The notes beneath the pieces were generated by a model. It was not told the origin of the DNA. It saw nothing but the letters and a program-made list of their open reading frames with translations, and did not search any database. A stretch of DNA of 53,468 nucleotides, taken from assembly GCA_949878575.1 (NCBI GenBank), contig CATLAX010000001.1:266752-320219 (forward strand), written 5' to 3'. Positions 50,304-53,468 of the stretch are shown here, piece after piece. Both the position numbers and the translations under genes were made by a program. Source of the stretch: an uncultured Alphaproteobacteria bacterium. Its GTDB lineage: Bacteria > Pseudomonadota > Alphaproteobacteria > Rs-D84. How positions within the stretch are numbered: position 1 is the stretch's first letter; each line of letters begins with the position of its first letter.

Positions 50304-53300
50304 TTGAAACTGTAAATGTGCCACCTGGGCCTGTTGCCCGCAGGCCGGCGTTATACATTGATTCCGCGTGTATCGGCGGTATTGCGAACGTGCCGGTGGC
50401 GGCCGTCCGGGCGGCATATGTGTATGTTGCCTCTTTCCGTGACAACGGGGCGTATATCACCACACGGTCTTCGCGGACCTCTGCAAAATCATACGGGCCG
50501 TCAACCGATGCCGTATCCGCGACAAGGCCGCCCGGCAGCAGGTCTATTATCACTGCGGATGAAATTTCTGCAACATCGCTGCGTGTGCGTGCGGTTATTT
50601 TTACCGTTACCGGCACGCCCGGTTTTGCGGATGTTATCCGGTTGCCGTCCGTGTCGTAATATTCGCGGACGATGTCAATTCCGACGGATTCCGCGCGTGA
50701 TTTTTTTGGATAGCCTTGCTCTATTATTGTCCAGAACGGGGTCAGGCTGGTCCCGCAGTCGGAACATGCAACCTCTATCTTTTTTACACCGTCCGGAATA
50801 TCCGCAACGTATGCCCCGCCGTCGGCCGCGGTTGTTAACGGCTTGCCGTCCGCCGTGACTGACAGCATGGATGCAATGTCCTGCGGGGCGGCCGTATTGC
50901 CGCTTTGCCCCAGTATTAATGCCGCCGCGGTAAACGATGTGTATTCACCGCTGTTGATGTATTTTATTTCATCTTTGCCGGGCAGTTTTGCCGTGACGTC
51001 AAAATATTTTGTGTTTAGGTAATTGTATATTGCGTCACAGGCCACAGAGTTTTCAAACATATGGCTGTTTTTTAAGTCCTTGCCCGTTTTGTATTGCCGC
51101 ATGATTTTATCACCGCGATCATTTGCGCGCATAATGCGGTATGCGGATGCAATGTACGGCCCCATTGGGGACGATTCCCATCCCTTTGCGTTTTTATTGG
51201 CCCATTCTTCAAACTGGTTTATATATGCGGTTGTGACAAATTCGTTCGCGGTTACGACATATATTGCATATGCGTGCGATGCGGCGTCAGCGTCGTCACG
51301 TATGGCGGTGCCGGCGTATGTCCGCAGGTAATCCAGCGCACGCGATGTCATGTCGCGCGGCACGTTGAATCCGTGTTCGCGCGCAATGGTTAAAAACTGG
51401 GCCACGTATGCGGTGACATAGGCAGACTGGGCATCCGATTCATTGTTGCGCCCGGCGGCACCGCCCGCCCACATTGCAAAAGAGCCGTCGTCGTTTTGTC
51501 GTGATTTCAATGCGTCTATTGTTTCCGCTATCTTTTTTTCAGAATCAGTGCGCGATATGTTTAAAATATCACTGGCGCTGATTACGGCGTACGGCATTGC
51601 GCGTGATACCAGCTGTTCCGTACAGTTCCACTGATAATGTCTTAAATATTCCACCAACGGCCTAACAACAGCATCGGCGTTCGCCGATATGTATAGCCGG
51701 CGTACGGACTGTGGCGCGTACATGTCCGTGTTCCGTGGCCGCAATGTTTCCGTGCGGCCTGCCAGGACGCCCATACTGATGTTCGTGGCAAAAGGCGTGG
51801 CCGGCCGCACGGACATTGTGGCGGCGCCGCGTGCGGCGGAACGGCCGGCGATGTCGGCATTTACCGTTATTTCCGCGTTGCCCGGCATGTCCAGTGCGGA
51901 TGCGCCGAAAGACCACAGGGCCTCGCCCCCGTTCGCAATGTTCAATGATGTGGACGCCGCATTTTTATCAGCGGCCAGGTTGTTTGAAAAAACGGCCTGC
52001 ATCCGTACAGTGGCGGGTTTGGCGTCGCCGGTCAGGTTTGCGACAACGGCGTTTATGTCAAATTTGTCGCCGGGTGCAACCGCCAGCGGTGCATTCATGG
52101 TAACAATTACCGGCGATTGAACATGTACGGTGGCGTCCGCTGAGCCAACGGCGCCGTCACTGGCGGCGACGGCAAACACGTGCAGCGCGCCGTTAAATGC
52201 ATCTGGAATGTCAAACGTTACAGTGCCGGGCGTGTTTGCGGTGGCGCTTATTATTTCAGAGTAGAACGCCACGGGCGCGTCCGTGCGGCGGCCGAACGGA
52301 TTGGTCAGTCCCGCCGCGGCGTTTTCTCCGCCGTCATAATCGCCGCCGCCGGTTTTGGCAAATTCACGCAGTATTTTGTATTCCGGCAGTATTAGTGACA
52401 GTGTCTGGTACGTTTCAACCTGTAATGCCGCCTTTTTAAAGAAATGTGCAATCGGGTTGGGAATCTGATATTTTGCAACCTGTAAAATTCCCTCGTTTAC
52501 GGCAAAAATCATTATTTTTGCGTCACGGTTAACCTCGTATCCGACGGTCAATTTATGGTCGCGTACTGTTTCCGGAGTTTTTAGCCTTACACCGATAGTG
52601 CGCCGCGCGGTATCTGCGACAAACGGGGCGACGGCATATGTGTACGGTGTCGTGAACACGTCGCGGCTGTTTATGTCGCGGACAAACGATACGTTTACGT
52701 AACCGGTGCCTTCAAAATTATCTGGCAGTTCGATGTGTTGAACGGAATTTGTCGTGTCCGTTTTGAACCATTTAAAGGCATAGACTTTGTCACGTTCCAG
52801 TGTAATCAGACCATAACCAACGTATGGCGCGGTTATGCTGACGGCGATGTTCGCGCCGGGGGCGTATTGCGCCGCATCCAGCTTTATCCGCAGTTCTGCG
52901 CGCGTGTCGGATTGCAGATCCGTATTTCCGTTGCCGGCGACAAAGTATTCTATGTTGGCCAGGATTTTCCCGTCTGCATCCAGTGCCTGCAGGTAATATG
53001 TTCCGGGCGTCGCTGTATCCAGGCTTACATCCATGCCGGCATCCGGTATTGTTACATTTCGCTGTGTTATCGTTTTGTCGCGCGTGACGGTCTGATATTT
53101 ATAGTATCCGGCGCCGTCTTTGACCAGGCTTGTCAAATTTTCACGACGAACAAGGCGCAGGGTTATATCCGCGGCGGCAGCGCGCGTGCCGCTGTTGTCA
53201 ACGGCGATAAGATTCACACTGCGCTGCGCCCCCAGTTTTATGTACGACAAATCGGAATTTGCGTGCCATCCGACCAGATATTTCGCCCGGGATACGCGTG

Positions 53301-53468
53301 CCTTTATCGCGGTTTGAACACTGCGTCCGGAATCGCCTTCAAATCCGTTGACTATCATGGTCATGTTATATGTTGCGTCGTCAGATATTTGGTCCGCCAG
53401 ATTTAATTCAATGACCGCGTTTCCGTTGTCATCCGTGCGTACCTCGTCTTGTTCGCGTGTTACCGTTC
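50287..53468 (-). CDS. bacterial alpha-2-macroglobulin, thioester type (partial, N-terminus outside window)
   Basis: At least 1060 residues of the C-terminal part; the frame is open to base 53468, so the start lies outside. MG domains (bait-region side), then the thioester motif CTEQ at 51613-51624 on the minus strand (WNCTEQLVSRAMPY), an alpha-helical toroid domain (YVTAYVAQFLTIAREHG, SHAYAIYVVTANEF) and the terminal domains to VSNETNN. It traps foreign proteases in the periplasm by a conformational snare and covalent thioester, like YfhM. Its end overlaps pbpC by 17 bases, and the pair probably guard and repair the cell wall together. Confidence 0.93.
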   Translation of the reverse strand, partial: TVTREQDEVRTDDNGNAVIELNLADQISDDATYNMTMIVNGFEGDSGRSVQTAIKARVSRAKYLVGWHANSDLSYIKLGAQRSVNLIAVDNSGTRAAAADITLRLVRRENLTSLVKDGAGYYKYQTVTRDKTITQRNVTIPDAGMDVSLDTATPGTYYLQALDADGKILANIEYFVAGNGNTDLQSDTRAELRIKLDAAQYAPGANIAVSITAPYVGYGLITLERDKVYAFKWFKTDTTNSVQHIELPDNFEGTGYVNVSFVRDINSRDVFTTPYTYAVAPFVADTARRTIGVRLKTPETVRDHKLTVGYEVNRDAKIMIFAVNEGILQVAKYQIPNPIAHFFKKAALQVETYQTLSLILPEYKILREFAKTGGGDYDGGENAAAGLTNPFGRRTDAPVAFYSEIISATANTPGTVTFDIPDAFNGALHVFAVAASDGAVGSADATVHVQSPVIVTMNAPLAVAPGDKFDINAVVANLTGDAKPATVRMQAVFSNNLAADKNAASTSLNIANGGEALWSFGASALDMPGNAEITVNADIAGRSAARGAATMSVRPATPFATNISMGVLAGRTETLRPRNTDMYAPQSVRRLYISANADAVVRPLVEYLRHYQWNCTEQLVSRAMPYAVISASDILNISRTDSEKKIAETIDALKSRQNDDGSFAMWAGGAAGRNNESDAQSAYVTAYVAQFLTIAREHGFNVPRDMTSRALDYLRTYAGTAIRDDADAASHAYAIYVVTANEFVTTAYINQFEEWANKNAKGWESSPMGPYIASAYRIMRANDRGDKIMRQYKTGKDLKNSHMFENSVACDAIYNYLNTKYFDVTAKLPGKDEIKYINSGEYTSFTAAALILGQSGNTAAPQDIASMLSVTADGKPLTTAADGGAYVADIPDGVKKIEVACSDCGTSLTPFWTIIEQGYPKKSRAESVGIDIVREYYDTDGNRITSAKPGVPVTVKITARTRSDVAEISSAVIIDLLPGGLVADTASVDGPYDFAEVREDRVVIYAPLSRKEATYTYAARTAATGTFAIPPIHAESMYNAGLRATGPGGTFTVSNETNN

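Noticed and set aside
1..53468. CRISPR array, prophage or integrative element
   Set aside because: No regularly spaced repeats, integrase, transposase or phage genes were found. The only direct repeats are pairs (29 bp and 37 bp).
1..53468. TGA recoded as tryptophan
   Set aside because: recO ends at TGA at the expected length, and Trp positions in conserved motifs use TGG.

Overview
The window is a chromosomal segment of a Gram-negative bacterium, most likely an uncultured, host-associated alphaproteobacterium. This is inferred from housekeeping gene style and from outer-membrane and periplasmic gene content, not from rRNA, which is absent. It carries about 40 genes with the standard genetic code; recO, for example, ends in TGA. 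Most transcription units end in textbook Rho-independent hairpins. No prophage, transposase gene, CRISPR array or plasmid function is visible.

Layout. 1-3204 (minus): clpX (cut by the window edge), clpP, pgk, rnhB. 3300-5414: small secreted and membrane proteins. 5522-13337: a large Cys-rich secreted protein (898 aa, minus), infA (minus), then two tandem Cys-rich secreted proteins (717 and 822 aa, plus). 13398-14734: an MscS channel and a periplasmic OB-fold protein. 14892-20506 (minus): a three-gene operon of two more Cys-rich secreted proteins and a 1029-aa OmpA-like protein with EGF-like Cys modules. 20638-25623: a coiled-coil membrane protein, a 1236-aa ankyrin/subtilase-like/barrel surface protein and a small unknown. 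25645-31040: tpiA-grpE facing ppiD, then recO, a membrane-anchored DsbA-like oxidoreductase and an OmpA-like protein. 31041-31608: a repeat-rich stretch with a 144-bp inverted-repeat element and a structured RNA preceding a small HTH regulator. 32023-33357: rpsF-rpsR-rplI, with a duplicated rplI leader. 33564-35421: a MotA/TolQ-like and MotB/OmpA-like pair. 35515-41223: polA, a small barrel, pth, a Cys-rich secreted protein and a lipoprotein behind a long structured leader. 41546-44512: a fourth large Cys-rich protein of the family. 44590-47824: tRNA-Leu(UAA) and an outer-membrane barrel operon. 47925-53468 (minus): an alpha-2-macroglobulin gene (cut by the window edge) overlapping pbpC.

The standout theme is a family of large, exported, disulfide-rich proteins sharing an N-terminal Cys signature (C-x2-[AV]-Y-x2-C-M-D-[EQ]-F-C, then C-x-C-S). 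The two tandem members each have 36 mature cysteines in the same order. Looser relatives share a C-G-x2-[FYW]-x2-C module. A DsbA-like enzyme, OmpA-type peptidoglycan binders and several barrels suggest heavy investment in an oxidised, elaborate cell envelope. The second theme is RNA: one apparent attenuator-like RNA and one long structured leader, each with a good promoter and an intrinsic terminator-like hairpin.
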